Shown here: positions 16,186 through 24,352 of the stretch, piece by piece | Layout: every line of letters begins with the position of its first letter | Numbering within the stretch: position 1 is the stretch's first letter | Origin: Candidatus Saccharimonadota bacterium | GTDB taxonomy: Bacteria; Patescibacteriota; Saccharimonadia; Saccharimonadales; Saccharimonadaceae | Length of the DNA stretch: 64,000 nucleotides | Direction: 5' to 3' | Assembly (NCBI GenBank): GCA_030530425.1 | Contig: JAUMVA010000003.1 | Span: forward strand, 1-64,000 | The notes under the pieces: model-generated | Database searches by the model: none | Seen by the model: only the letters and a program-made list of their open reading frames with translations | Told to the model about the DNA's origin: nothing | Translations under genes and position numbers: made by a program

Positions 16186-18708
16186 ATGAATTATTATAAT
16201 AAATCAACCTCAGCACTTCTCAAACTTTTTCAATCATCAATGGACGGTTTAACCGATAGCCAAGTTTCATTAAACAGCCAAAAATTCGGCAAAAACATTA
16301 TTGTTTTGCGGTCAAAACCACTTTGGCGACGTATCATTGAACCATTTGCTGATGTTTTTATGCTAATTTTGCTAATCGCAGCCTTGATTAGCTGGCATCA
16401 AAATCACGTGATTGATGCCTGGGTAATTTTAGCCGTTATATTAATTAATGCAATTATTTCTTATGTACAAGATTATTCAACCGCAAGAATTTTACGCTCG
16501 CTCAATCAACAAGCTAATCAATTAGTTAAAGTAAAACGCGACAGCCAAATCATAGAGCTGAGTAGCGAAAATTTGGTAGTTGGCGATATTATTTATTTAG
16601 CAGAAGGAGATAAAGTACCAGCCGACGCTCGAATTATCCAGTCCGACAATGCCAGACTCGACGAGTCAATGCTGACTGGTGAATCATTACCAATTTCCAA
16701 GCACAGTCAAATTATCGATGGAAAGTTAGCGGTTTATGATCAGAAAAACATGGTTTTTGCCGGATCTTTTGTAGTAGCGGGTAATTTATCTGCCATAGTT
16801 ACATCCACCGGAATGAATACTGAATTTGGGAAAATTGCTTCGTTTGCTGAGAATGTCATTACTCTCAGTCCAGTACAAATTAAAATCAACGAACTAGTTA
16901 CTAAAATTATTTTTGTCGTTAGCGCAATTATGGTAGTTGTTTTTATAATTTTATTGTTTAACGGACTCGATCCCGAAGAGGCAATCACCTTTGTTTTAGC
17001 CACTACAGTTTCTGTTATACCAGAAGGTTTGCCAATAGCAATTACTATCATTCTAGCTCTCAGCATGCGACGAATGGCAAAAGAAAATGCGTTAGTCCGC
17101 AATTTGCGTTCAATCGAATCAATTGGACTAGTTAATATTATTGCTACCGACAAAACTGGTACGCTCACACATAACAAATTATCAATTATCAATACTTGGA
17201 CGATAAAAAAAACTCAATCAGACTTTTTTGCAGCTATTTTAGGCTCTATGGCAGTAATCGACAGTACTAATATTTCTGATCCACTTGACCGAGCGATCGT
17301 TTTTTTTGCAAAGAAGAAAAAACTCAACTATCATAATGGTCAATTAGTAAAGATTTTTCCGTTTGATCAGACTTTAGTCTTAAGTGGTGCAATCTATCAA
17401 AAAAATAATCAATTCGAGATTTTTATCAAAGGCTCACCTGAAAAGATTTTATCTCTAGCAAAAATAAGTTCTAACGAACTTGAACTAGCTAATGTTACTT
17501 TAATGAAAATGATTGATAATGGTGGACGAGTAATTGCTATTGCTAAAGCTATCACCAAAAAGCCAATTAAATCATTAGAAGAACTGCCAAAAAACGTTGA
17601 TTTTATGGGGCTAATCGAATTATCCGACCCATTACGTAAAGAAGCCAAGGCTGCTGTTAAACAAGCTCAAAACGCTGGCATTAAAGTTGTGATGATTACT
17701 GGCGATCATTACAAAACCGCTTTTAATATCGGTAAACAACTTGACATTATCCATGACGAATCAGAAGTTTTAGACATGAGCCGTGTACTAGATATGCCTG
17801 AACAAGAATTGTCTGATCGTGTTAATATTTGTTCGGTATTTGCTAGAGTAACGCCAGAGTCAAAGTTTCATATTCTACAAATCCTTAAACAAAATAATAT
17901 TTTAGCAATGACAGGGGACGGCGTTAATGACACACCAGCTTTAATAGAAGCTAATACTGGAATCGCAATGGGCTCTGGTTCCAGCATTGCTAAAGACGCT
18001 AGTGATATAATTATTCTTGACGATAATTTTAGTACTATCGTCACTGCCGTAAAAGAAGGACGCACTACTGTTCATAATATTCGACGTGTACTATTTTATT
18101 TGCTATCGACTAATATTGGTGAATTATTAACTTTTTTGGCAGCATTATTATTACGATTACCATTACCATTGGCTGCTGTTCAGATTTTATGGGTTAATTT
18201 AATGACCGACACAGCATTCGTCATTCCATTGGGTATGCAACCAGCCCAAGATAATATCATGAAGTCTAAACCAAAATCTCCAGACGCACCACTCTTAAAT
18301 CGTTCTTATATCGTTCGCATAGTGTTAATTAGTGCAATGATGGCGATCTTAGCACTTACTACCTATCAATTATTTGCCTCTAAGGGCAAAGCTTATGCCC
18401 AAACAATGACTTTTACTATGCTGATTATTTGTCAATGGGCAAATGCGTTTAATGCCACCAGCTTCTCATTATCACTGCTAGATCGTGCCCGTAAAATTAA
18501 TTATTCCATGCTGATAGTATTAGCTATTTCAATCATTTTACAATTAGCCGTTATCTACTCGCCACTCAATACCTTATTTAATTTAACAGCAGTAAGCATA
18601 AATGATTTATTGATCGTCTCATTTATGGGTTCAGCCGTCACCATTACAACCGTTGAGATTCATAAAATAATTAATCGTTGGATTTACTTTCAACCGTTTT
18701 ATAAATAA
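16186..18708 (+). CDS. P-type cation ATPase (P2A, Ca2+-pump like)
   Basis: 840 aa. Cation_ATPase_N domain, MLTGESLPIS actuator loop, PEGLPIAITI in M4 (the P2A calcium-pump signature), phosphorylation motif DKTGTLTHNKL with the Asp near residue 323, KGSPEKIL in the nucleotide domain, VVMITGDH and MTGDGVNDTPAL. The C-terminal segment includes QILWVNLMTDTAFVIPLGMQ and about six membrane helices. It probably exports Ca2+ (or Mn2+/Na+). A TGATATAAT element at about 16150 gives a leader of roughly 30 nt. It converges head-on with the next gene. Confidence 0.93.
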   Translation: MNYYNKSTSALLKLFQSSMDGLTDSQVSLNSQKFGKNIIVLRSKPLWRRIIEPFADVFMLILLIAALISWHQNHVIDAWVILAVILINAIISYVQDYSTARILRSLNQQANQLVKVKRDSQIIELSSENLVVGDIIYLAEGDKVPADARIIQSDNARLDESMLTGESLPISKHSQIIDGKLAVYDQKNMVFAGSFVVAGNLSAIVTSTGMNTEFGKIASFAENVITLSPVQIKINELVTKIIFVVSAIMVVVFIILLFNGLDPEEAITFVLATTVSVIPEGLPIAITIILALSMRRMAKENALVRNLRSIESIGLVNIIATDKTGTLTHNKLSIINTWTIKKTQSDFFAAILGSMAVIDSTNISDPLDRAIVFFAKKKKLNYHNGQLVKIFPFDQTLVLSGAIYQKNNQFEIFIKGSPEKILSLAKISSNELELANVTLMKMIDNGGRVIAIAKAITKKPIKSLEELPKNVDFMGLIELSDPLRKEAKAAVKQAQNAGIKVVMITGDHYKTAFNIGKQLDIIHDESEVLDMSRVLDMPEQELSDRVNICSVFARVTPESKFHILQILKQNNILAMTGDGVNDTPALIEANTGIAMGSGSSIAKDASDIIILDDNFSTIVTAVKEGRTTVHNIRRVLFYLLSTNIGELLTFLAALLLRLPLPLAAVQILWVNLMTDTAFVIPLGMQPAQDNIMKSKPKSPDAPLLNRSYIVRIVLISAMMAILALTTYQLFASKGKAYAQTMTFTMLIICQWANAFNATSFSLSLLDRARKINYSMLIVLAISIILQLAVIYSPLNTLFNLTAVSINDLLIVSFMGSAVTITTVEIHKIINRWIYFQPFYK

Positions 18709-20007
18709 TTATTTTAAATCCAAAACGACAAGATTCTCAATATGTGGCGTTCTGGGAAAGAAATTGAATCCCAAAACTGATTTTATGCTATATTTTTCAG
18801 TCAATAGAGCCACATCTCGAGCTTGAGTTACAACATTACAGCTCAGATAAATTATTCGCTCGGGTTGTTGTTCTAGAATTTGCTTAATTACTCGCTGATG
18901 TAAACCAGCTCTAGGCGGATCAACTATCAGTTGGCAATCGTGCGTAATGTAATCAACAGCGTTCTCACTAGCCGCTAGAACTGCCCTAGCGTGCGTCATG
19001 TTTAACGTTTTAATATTAGTCTTCATTTCTTCTACCGCTGCTTGATTAATCTCAACTAAAGTAAGTTCGCTGTTTTCAGTTATACTTAGTCCAATCGTTC
19101 CAACTCCACTATATAAGTCAACTATTGGCTTATTTGGCAATAATTGAGATTCTATTGATCGCAAAGCTAACTGATAGACTGATAAATTTATCTGAAAGAA
19201 GCTTTCAGCAGGGTAGACAAATTTTTTTTCTAACAACCGATCTGATAGCCTCATCTTACCAAAAGTCTGCAATCTTTGAGTTATGACACTTGCTGGACTG
19301 CGTGGATCAGACAAAATAAGTTCAAAACCTTGAAGTTGTAATTCTGCAAATTGTAATTCATTTATTTGCAGATCATTCGAAGTAACATATAACTGAGCCA
19401 CGACTACACCGTCATGATTACAGCGCACTAGTAAAGTTTTTAGCTTACGAGCTTCGATTTTTAAATTATTTAGTAGCTCTCGAATTCGAATTGCTGCTTG
19501 GTTAATTTCTTCCCGTGCTAAACTTACACCGCTAACTGCGATCTTTCCTTTACTGCCACGTCGATAAACTGCCAAATCTAAACGTTCTCGATCTTTATCC
19601 CACCACCAAGCAAATTCCATCTTATTACGATAACCATATTGTTGATGGTCAGTCTTGACTTCTGGGGTTGCAATCTCTATCTTTTGAGCAGCAAATGCTT
19701 GCTTAATTAGTTCAGCTTTTTGTTTTAATTCAAATTCATAATCAAAAACTTGCCATGGGCTCGTTGAAATGTAGCTGCTATTATCACATGCCGCGACTCT
19801 TTCAGGCGCACGCGCTAGCACTTCCGTTACAACACCTTCGTAGATACCGGCTCGTTTTTTTGTGATGCAAAAACGTACTGTTTCACCAGGCAGACCGCCC
19901 CAAATAAAAACTTTTTTCTGTTCACCATTACCCAAAATAAGGTCCGCTATAGCTTGACCACCATTAACGATTTTATCAAGTTTAACCACAAATTCTTGGA
20001 TTTTCAT
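18709..20007 (-). CDS. RNA (uracil-5-)-methyltransferase, TrmA/RlmD family, without Fe-S cysteines
   Basis: SAM-dependent m5U methyltransferase acting on rRNA or tRNA. 432 aa with an N-terminal TRAM domain (MKIQEFVVKLDKIVNGGQAI), then the central and catalytic parts: IVDLYSGVGTIGLSI (SAM site), LIVDPPRAGLH and the nucleophile IYLSCNVVTQ (Cys near residue 390). The 4Fe-4S cluster cysteines of RlmD-type enzymes (CxxxxxCxxC before the catalytic part) are not there: only C74 remains in AACDNSSYISTSPWQ. The frame is open to 20166, but the ATG at 20007 begins the TRAM domain and lies 7 nt after a -10 element. Confidence 0.9.
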   Translation of the reverse strand: MKIQEFVVKLDKIVNGGQAIADLILGNGEQKKVFIWGGLPGETVRFCITKKRAGIYEGVVTEVLARAPERVAACDNSSYISTSPWQVFDYEFELKQKAELIKQAFAAQKIEIATPEVKTDHQQYGYRNKMEFAWWWDKDRERLDLAVYRRGSKGKIAVSGVSLAREEINQAAIRIRELLNNLKIEARKLKTLLVRCNHDGVVVAQLYVTSNDLQINELQFAELQLQGFELILSDPRSPASVITQRLQTFGKMRLSDRLLEKKFVYPAESFFQINLSVYQLALRSIESQLLPNKPIVDLYSGVGTIGLSITENSELTLVEINQAAVEEMKTNIKTLNMTHARAVLAASENAVDYITHDCQLIVDPPRAGLHQRVIKQILEQQPERIIYLSCNVVTQARDVALLTEKYSIKSVLGFNFFPRTPHIENLVVLDLK

Positions 20008-20014
20008 ACTTCTT

Positions 20015-20023
20015 ATTATATCA
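20015..20023 (-). promoter_or_regulatory. Extended -10 promoter before the methyltransferase gene (leaderless)
   Basis: TGATATAAT on the - strand ends 7 nt before the ATG at 20007. Confidence 0.6.
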
Positions 20024-20046
20024 TGTAAGATTTGAAAATTAGTTCG

Positions 20047-20055
20047 TGATATAAT
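20047..20055 (+). promoter_or_regulatory. Extended -10 promoter before the 20063 gene (leaderless)
   Basis: TGATATAAT ends 7 nt before the ATG at 20063. It is divergent from the methyltransferase promoter 24 nt away. An earlier in-frame ATG at 20054 overlaps the -10 itself and is therefore unlikely to be transcribed. Confidence 0.6.
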
Positions 20056-20062
20056 GCTTAAT

Positions 20063-20515
20063 ATGAAAATTATTTTGATTACGTTTTTAATGGCAGCCGT
20101 GCCACTAATCGAACAACGCGGAGCAATTCCGTTCGGCATAATTAATAACTTATCACCAGTTGTCACATTTGGCTTGGCATTAGCCGGCAGCCTGCTACCA
20201 GTACCTTTTATTTTGTTACTTTTTAATCATATCTATAGTTGGCTATTACGTTATCGATTTTTTAATCGAATTACAAAAATCATCGACAGCAAAATCGCAA
20301 AAAATCGTCATAGTTTTGAAAAATATCAAGAATTAGCATTAATTATTTTTATTGCTATTCCACTCCCAACAACTGGTTTATGGACGGGGAGTGCAATTGC
20401 GGCGTTTTTAAAACTTGATTTTAAAAAATCACTACTTTGCACTATGATCGGTGGTACGCTGTCAGCAAGCGTAATTACCTTATTGTGTGTGTTTGTGCCT
20501 AGTTTATTTAGATAA
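20063..20515 (+). CDS. Small multidrug export-like membrane protein (COG2426)
   Basis: 150 aa with four or five hydrophobic segments: AAVPLIEQRGAIPFGI, VVTFGLALAGSLLPVPFILLLF, IIFIAIPLPTTGLWTGSAIAAF and a C-terminal helix. EQRGAIP and PLPTTGLWTG are the conserved blocks of the putative small multi-drug export family (Sm_multidrug_ex). The transported substrate has not been established. A basic loop (RYRFFNRITKIIDSKIAKNR) separates the two halves. The start at 20063 fits the leaderless promoter. Confidence 0.85.
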   Translation: MKIILITFLMAAVPLIEQRGAIPFGIINNLSPVVTFGLALAGSLLPVPFILLLFNHIYSWLLRYRFFNRITKIIDSKIAKNRHSFEKYQELALIIFIAIPLPTTGLWTGSAIAAFLKLDFKKSLLCTMIGGTLSASVITLLCVFVPSLFR

Positions 20516-20544
20516 ACAAATGTTATCTAATGAGACTTTCAAAA

Positions 20545-21192
20545 TTACCGTTCCGGTTCCAAATCAATCCTGGTGCGACTTTCAAAATTACTATTACGAA
20601 TCGGTATTACACAAAATCTTAACTTATTGTCTTTGCCTTCATCGTCAACAGACAACTTAGCATATCGATTAAATCCATTAACTGGTTTAGTTGATAAATT
20701 AGAAAACAAATTATCGATAGTGGCGGTTTCAGACACATACAACGCCTCATCTAAATTACATTTAGTTTCTTTGTTTATGAGATAAAATAATATAAGTCCG
20801 CTGTGCTTAACACCATCGATTTTACATTCTTCTTTGTCATCATAGCATTTGACAATAAGAATGTCCCTATCAGTCCCAGTAGCCTGTGAAAAATGATTAG
20901 TATTAACGACGACATCTTTTTTAGACATTTTAATTTCTTGATTAACTGGACCGTTATTAATTTTATCAATAAATTCAATAGCAGCTTCCTTTTCATCAAA
21001 TTCAACAACATCTAAATAGTCCTTAATTGTTCGCGCATTTTTTTCGATAGCTGCTAGTCGAGCTCGATCAGTCGAGAATTGCCATGAAAAAAACACAACA
21101 GCCGTCAAAACACCGATGATCGCAATTACAATTAATAATTCAATCACGGTAAAACCAGAATATTTTTTATTCGACCATACTATTTTTTTCAT
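20545..21192 (-). CDS. Type IV pilin-like protein (prepilin)
   Basis: 215 aa. A class III leader (MKKIVWSNKKYSG) is followed by the N-methylation and transmembrane segment FTVIELLIVIAIIGVLTAVV with Glu at +5, which defines a type IV prepilin or pseudopilin. The C-terminal globular part has two Cys (CYDDKEEC, CNLDEA), perhaps a disulfide. No pilus assembly genes are adjacent, so it depends on machinery elsewhere. A 15-nt direct repeat (GACTTTCAAAATTAC at 20534 and 20577) spans its stop codon. Confidence 0.88.
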   Translation of the reverse strand: MKKIVWSNKKYSGFTVIELLIVIAIIGVLTAVVFFSWQFSTDRARLAAIEKNARTIKDYLDVVEFDEKEAAIEFIDKINNGPVNQEIKMSKKDVVVNTNHFSQATGTDRDILIVKCYDDKEECKIDGVKHSGLILFYLINKETKCNLDEALYVSETATIDNLFSNLSTKPVNGFNRYAKLSVDDEGKDNKLRFCVIPIRNSNFESRTRIDLEPER

Positions 21193-21365
21193 AATAATCC
21201 TTTTGATTTAATCTTATATCTAACGCAACTTGGAAAAGCCTATCTTTTTCCTCGTATGTTTAAATTATAATCACAAGCAGTTTAATTGTCAAACCAACAC
21301 TAATTGCTAGACAAAAATAGTTTTTTTGATATAATAAAAAACACGTTAATTACTTAACGCACTTC

Positions 21366-23015
21366 TCAAACATTGGGGATTCGCCAAGTGGTAAGGCACA
21401 TGGTTTTGGTCCATGCATTCGGGGGTTCGAATCCCTCATCCCCAGCCATAATATGGATTTTTTCAGAATCGTCGCCTAAAATGGCGACTTTTCTATTTGT
21501 ATTTTTTAATTCTTGCCAAAGACAAAAACTGCTTTCCACCCCCCCCTTCCGGAAAGCAGTTTTTGAACCAACTCCAAACTTGTTTTGGTGGTTGAGAGTG
21601 GTGAGGGTTTTGTTTTGCATTGCGAGGTTCGATCCAAAGATTTCAAGCAAAACAACTTTTTGCCCGCTAAAATCATCAGTTTCACATAAACTACAGATAG
21701 ACTTTGCTATTTCTAACCATTTTTGCATAGGTTCGATCCAAGCATTATGGTTAGCCGTGAGATTCGTTAAGTTTTCCTCCAAACTTTTCTTTTCGCTCAA
21801 AATCTCCGATTTTTTAGCTAGAAAAGTTTGACGGTCAATGTCTTGATCTAGGTAACTATCAAGCAAAATCTTTTGTTTGCCATTCAGATTGGCAATTTTA
21901 TCTTTCAAATTTGCCACAACTGACATATTATTCGCATTTTCGGCTTTTTCATCTCGCGTTATTCTACTGGATATATAATCGTAAACTTCATCAGATATCT
22001 GATAACCTCCGAGCAGTGCCGAAATTTGCGGTAGCAAATCTTTTTCACGGATTGCCGGCTCGGTGCATTTAATGAGCTTGTTCTTGCGCGAACATCGATA
22101 ATATGTCCAGTTGTGGACATTGCCGTTCATTTGCTTTTTGGTTTTTGTTTCGGCAGTTATTGCCATACCGCAAGACGCGCAACGAATAGCTCCCAAAAAC
22201 GGTATCGGCTCTTTTGTTTGAATTTTCTGGTGTCCACGTCGATCGATAACAGCCTGAACTTTGTCCCATAGCGATTTTGACACTATGGGCATATGTCTGC
22301 CTTCATGAAGTTCGCCGTTATATCTAAAATGTCCGTAATAAAAAGGGTTCTGCAAAATTGATTTTATTTTATCGTCTTTGAATAATTTTCCGCCACGCGT
22401 TATCGCACCATTTTCTTTCAGAAAATCGGCGATATCTGTCATTGTCTTATCTCCGCGCAAATATAGCTCAAACATTTGTTTGACGAGCTTCGAATATCGC
22501 TTATCAACAACAATTGTTTTTGTACGAACATCGTTCAAATAGCCAAATGGTGCAATAGACGGAAAATCGCCTTTGCGGACTTTTGCTCGCAATCCTCGCT
22601 TTGAGTTCTCGCTCAAATTATCTACATAATATTTAGACTGACCAAACATTATTGAAAGCATAAATTTGCCTTGTGATGTATTCTCGAATTGAAAAATCGG
22701 AAATTTCAAATAGTTGAGAGATGTTTGGTCTAGTAAATAGATAATTTGACCGCCGTCTATACTATTTCTAGCAAGTCTATCAGGATGCCAAGCCAAAATG
22801 CCGTTAGCCTCGCCATTTTTAATTCGCTTAATCATAGAATTAAAAATCGGGCGACCCGGCATTTTGGCGGTGCGTTTTTCTATAAGTTCATCGATCACCA
22901 CTAGCTGATTATCTTTTGCAAACCTGCGAAGCTCTGCAAGCTGTGCGTCGATACTCAAAACTTGCTTATCCTCTGTGTCTGTGCTTTTGCGAGCATATAA
23001 AATATATTTTTCCAT
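21366..23015 (-). CDS. Large serine recombinase (integrase of the element)
   Basis: 549-aa frame. The N-terminal resolvase domain has catalytic Ser11 (ILYARKSTDTEDKQ) and AWHPDRLARNSIDGGQII. The recombinase domain (FGYLNDVRTKTIVVD...) is followed by a zinc ribbon with paired Cys (RCASCGMAI, YYRCSRKNKLIKC) and a coiled coil (about residues 370-430). Large serine integrases catalyse unidirectional integration through attP/attB. The frame continues past a strong hairpin (21523-21565) and through antisense tRNA-Gln (GDEGFEPPNAWTK...), so the last 60-70 residues are probably not part of the functional protein in the free element. The start ATG is preceded by GAGGGG. Confidence 0.92.
   Translation of the reverse strand: MEKYILYARKSTDTEDKQVLSIDAQLAELRRFAKDNQLVVIDELIEKRTAKMPGRPIFNSMIKRIKNGEANGILAWHPDRLARNSIDGGQIIYLLDQTSLNYLKFPIFQFENTSQGKFMLSIMFGQSKYYVDNLSENSKRGLRAKVRKGDFPSIAPFGYLNDVRTKTIVVDKRYSKLVKQMFELYLRGDKTMTDIADFLKENGAITRGGKLFKDDKIKSILQNPFYYGHFRYNGELHEGRHMPIVSKSLWDKVQAVIDRRGHQKIQTKEPIPFLGAIRCASCGMAITAETKTKKQMNGNVHNWTYYRCSRKNKLIKCTEPAIREKDLLPQISALLGGYQISDEVYDYISSRITRDEKAENANNMSVVANLKDKIANLNGKQKILLDSYLDQDIDRQTFLAKKSEILSEKKSLEENLTNLTANHNAWIEPMQKWLEIAKSICSLCETDDFSGQKVVLLEIFGSNLAMQNKTLTTLNHQNKFGVGSKTAFRKGGVESSFCLWQELKNTNRKVAILGDDSEKIHIMAGDEGFEPPNAWTKTMCLTTWRIPNV
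21374..21448 (+). tRNA. tRNA-Gln (anticodon TTG)
   Basis: 75 nt including encoded CCA. Acceptor TGGGGAT pairs with ATCCCCA, the anticodon stem CATGG/CCATG encloses TTTTGGT with anticodon TTG at 21406-21408, and the T-arm is GGGGGTTCGAATCCCTC. The last five bases (AGCCA) begin the 174-bp inverted repeat of the mobile element, so the gene's 3' end is the integration site. The serine recombinase frame runs antisense across the whole tRNA. Confidence 0.97.
21471..21495 (+). terminator. Terminator of tRNA-Gln
   Basis: GTCGCC-TAAAAT-GGCGAC followed by TTTTCTATTT. It lies inside repeat A, so a reversed copy exists at about 23288-23312. Confidence 0.7.
21523..21565 (-). terminator. 15-bp hairpin inside repeat A, likely recombinase terminator
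   Basis: CAAAAACTGCTTTCC pairs perfectly with GGAAAGCAGTTTTTG around a 13-nt loop containing eight C. Read on the - strand it ends with TTTTTG, suitable for intrinsic termination of the recombinase transcript before its annotated stop. Confidence 0.55.
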
Positions 23016-23032
23016 ATTAACCCCTCACACCT

Positions 23033-23090
23033 AAATAGCCGTCTTGGTGCAACCAACCTAGAAAAACTAGACTGTCCAAGACGGCTATTT
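23033..23090 (-). promoter_or_regulatory. Long palindrome in the recombinase leader
   Basis: AAATAGCCGTCTTGG (23033-23047) and CCAAGACGGCTATTT (23076-23090) form a perfect 15-bp stem just upstream of the recombinase ATG at 23015. The 28-nt loop contains a smaller CTAG-AAAAA-CTAG hairpin. It could be an attenuator, an operator or a recombination site. No T-run follows it on the - strand, so simple termination is less likely. Confidence 0.6.
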
Positions 23091-23165
23091 AAGCCTACAA
23101 AATACAAATAGTTTTTCATTAGTTGGTTGCTCTTTTATTATATAGCTTTTTGATTATTTTTTACA

Positions 23166-23339
23166 CAAAACAAAACCCTCACCACTCTCAACCACCAAAA
23201 CAAGTTTGGAGTTGGTTCAAAAACTGCTTTCCGGAAGGGGGGGGTGGAAAGCAGTTTTTGTCTTTGGCAAGAATTAAAAAATACAAATAGAAAAGTCGCC
23301 ATTTTAGGCGACGATTCTGAAAAAATCCATATTATGGCT
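23166..23339 (-). repeat. Inverted repeat A, right arm (174 bp)
   Basis: Reverse complement of 21444-21617 with no difference seen. Its outer end ATTATGGCT mirrors the tRNA-Gln end AGCCATAAT, and its last 8 bases are also the first 8 bases of repeat B. Confidence 0.9.
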
Positions 23340-23490
23340 CGCTTTTACGAGCTTGCTCGAACCTATTTCCAGACTATGGCACGACGTTGAAAAAGAAACC
23401 AGGGCAAAGCCCTGTTCGGCGGGTCGGGGCGCGGGCGACCCGCCGAACTGCTACGCGCAAAAACCGCTGTTTGAGTGGTGAGTTAGAGAA
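23332..23490 (+). repeat. Inverted repeat B, left arm (159 bp)
   Basis: Pairs with 24891-25049 in inverse orientation. Differences are few: two in the GAGTGGTGAG stretch and several inside a central loop. At its core GTTCGGCGGGT and ACCCGCCGAAC form an 11-bp GC-rich hairpin with a 13-nt loop. This core is much richer in GC than the surrounding DNA. Confidence 0.88.
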
Positions 23491-23510
23491 AAGATATGCT
23501 CGTTTATTAT

Positions 23511-24143
23511 CTATTCCGTAAGGGTAGCTGCATGCATACGCAGCACATTATTTATGTCGAGAAGTGTAATTGCTTTGTTGCGGGCAAATTCCTTTGCGCC
23601 TTTCGTATAACCTGATGATGCTATAAAAATACCAGCATCAAGCCCCTCATGCGACATAGCCCCGTACAAATCGCGAATGGCAGCAGGTCCGATTGCCTTA
23701 TGGTGATTCTTACATTGAACGCCATATCGACGACCTGCTTTTTCTAGAAATATATCGATTCCACCGTCGCCACTGCCTTTTGTAACTTGCACGTCATATC
23801 CGTGAGCTTCATACAGCTTTGCCACTTCTTTTTCAAACTGATAGCCGCTCAGATTAAGCCAATATTTGGCGTATTTTTTCTCCAGTTCTTTGAATTTGCT
23901 TAATTCACCATCAAGGTAAGCTTTCTTTTCTTTGATAGTCTGCTCTAGTTCTCTGAGGTCATGTCTTCTATTGATACTGGAGTCAAGTATTGCGTTAACT
24001 ATGGTATAGGCAAATGAAAAAATCATAAATGCCGGAACTGAAAGCCCAATCAAGTCAGAGAAAATTTTATCTTGCCAATAATGAGTCAAAAAGTAGTAAT
24101 AGAACATTCCAACCAAACTTAGCCCCACAACAATAGAGGCCAT
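23511..24143 (-). CDS. Membrane-anchored Mrr-like restriction endonuclease (N-terminus probably frameshifted)
   Basis: Cargo gene of module 2. From the ATG at 24143: two hydrophobic segments (residues 1-20 and 31-52), a coiled coil (about 58-92), then an Mrr_cat PD-(D/E)XK domain with FEKEV, GSGDGGIDIF (Asp126/Asp130) and the Q-x-K catalytic pair YGVQCKNH (Q143, K145), and SSGYTKGAKEFA. Mrr family enzymes cleave modified or foreign DNA. The frame stays open for 50 codons upstream of 24143 with plausible coiled-coil coding but no start codon. An ATG at 24300 would join it after a one-base change in a T6 tract, so the intact protein was probably about 260 aa. Confidence 0.82.
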   Translation of the reverse strand: MASIVVGLSLVGMFYYYFLTHYWQDKIFSDLIGLSVPAFMIFSFAYTIVNAILDSSINRRHDLRELEQTIKEKKAYLDGELSKFKELEKKYAKYWLNLSGYQFEKEVAKLYEAHGYDVQVTKGSGDGGIDIFLEKAGRRYGVQCKNHHKAIGPAAIRDLYGAMSHEGLDAGIFIASSGYTKGAKEFARNKAITLLDINNVLRMHAATLTE

Positions 24144-24310
24144 ATTGCTCGTCTTTTCTGCCTCCGAACGGAGCTTGTTTTCTTCCTTTGCTAGTTGTTC
24201 GACTTCATTTACAACACTATTATGCTGTTTGATCTGCTCCTTGCTAATGTAGGGGCATTTTTTAGCCGAAACTAAATATTTATCTTTGAAAAAATATCAT
24301 ATTGTGTCAG

Positions 24311-24316
24311 ATTATA
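24311..24316 (-). promoter_or_regulatory. -10 element upstream of the Mrr-like gene
   Basis: TATAAT on the - strand, 10 nt before the ATG at 24300. This supports 24300 as the original start, ahead of the T6 frameshift. Confidence 0.5.
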
Positions 24317-24352
24317 CCATTTTTAGTTGTTATAGGGTAGAATAAAAGTACT

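Larger units (their letters stand above)
21444..21617 (+). repeat. Inverted repeat A, left arm (174 bp)
   Basis: Identical to the reverse complement of 23166-23339 over all 174 bases as far as I can check by eye, including an 8-C homopolymer. It holds the tRNA-Gln 3' end, a terminator hairpin (21471-21495) and a second 15-bp hairpin (21523-21565). It also encodes the last part of the recombinase reading frame. Confidence 0.9.

Noticed and set aside
21366-21450. C-terminal GDEGFEPPNAWTK segment as a functional domain of the recombinase
   Set aside because: It is the translation of antisense tRNA-Gln.
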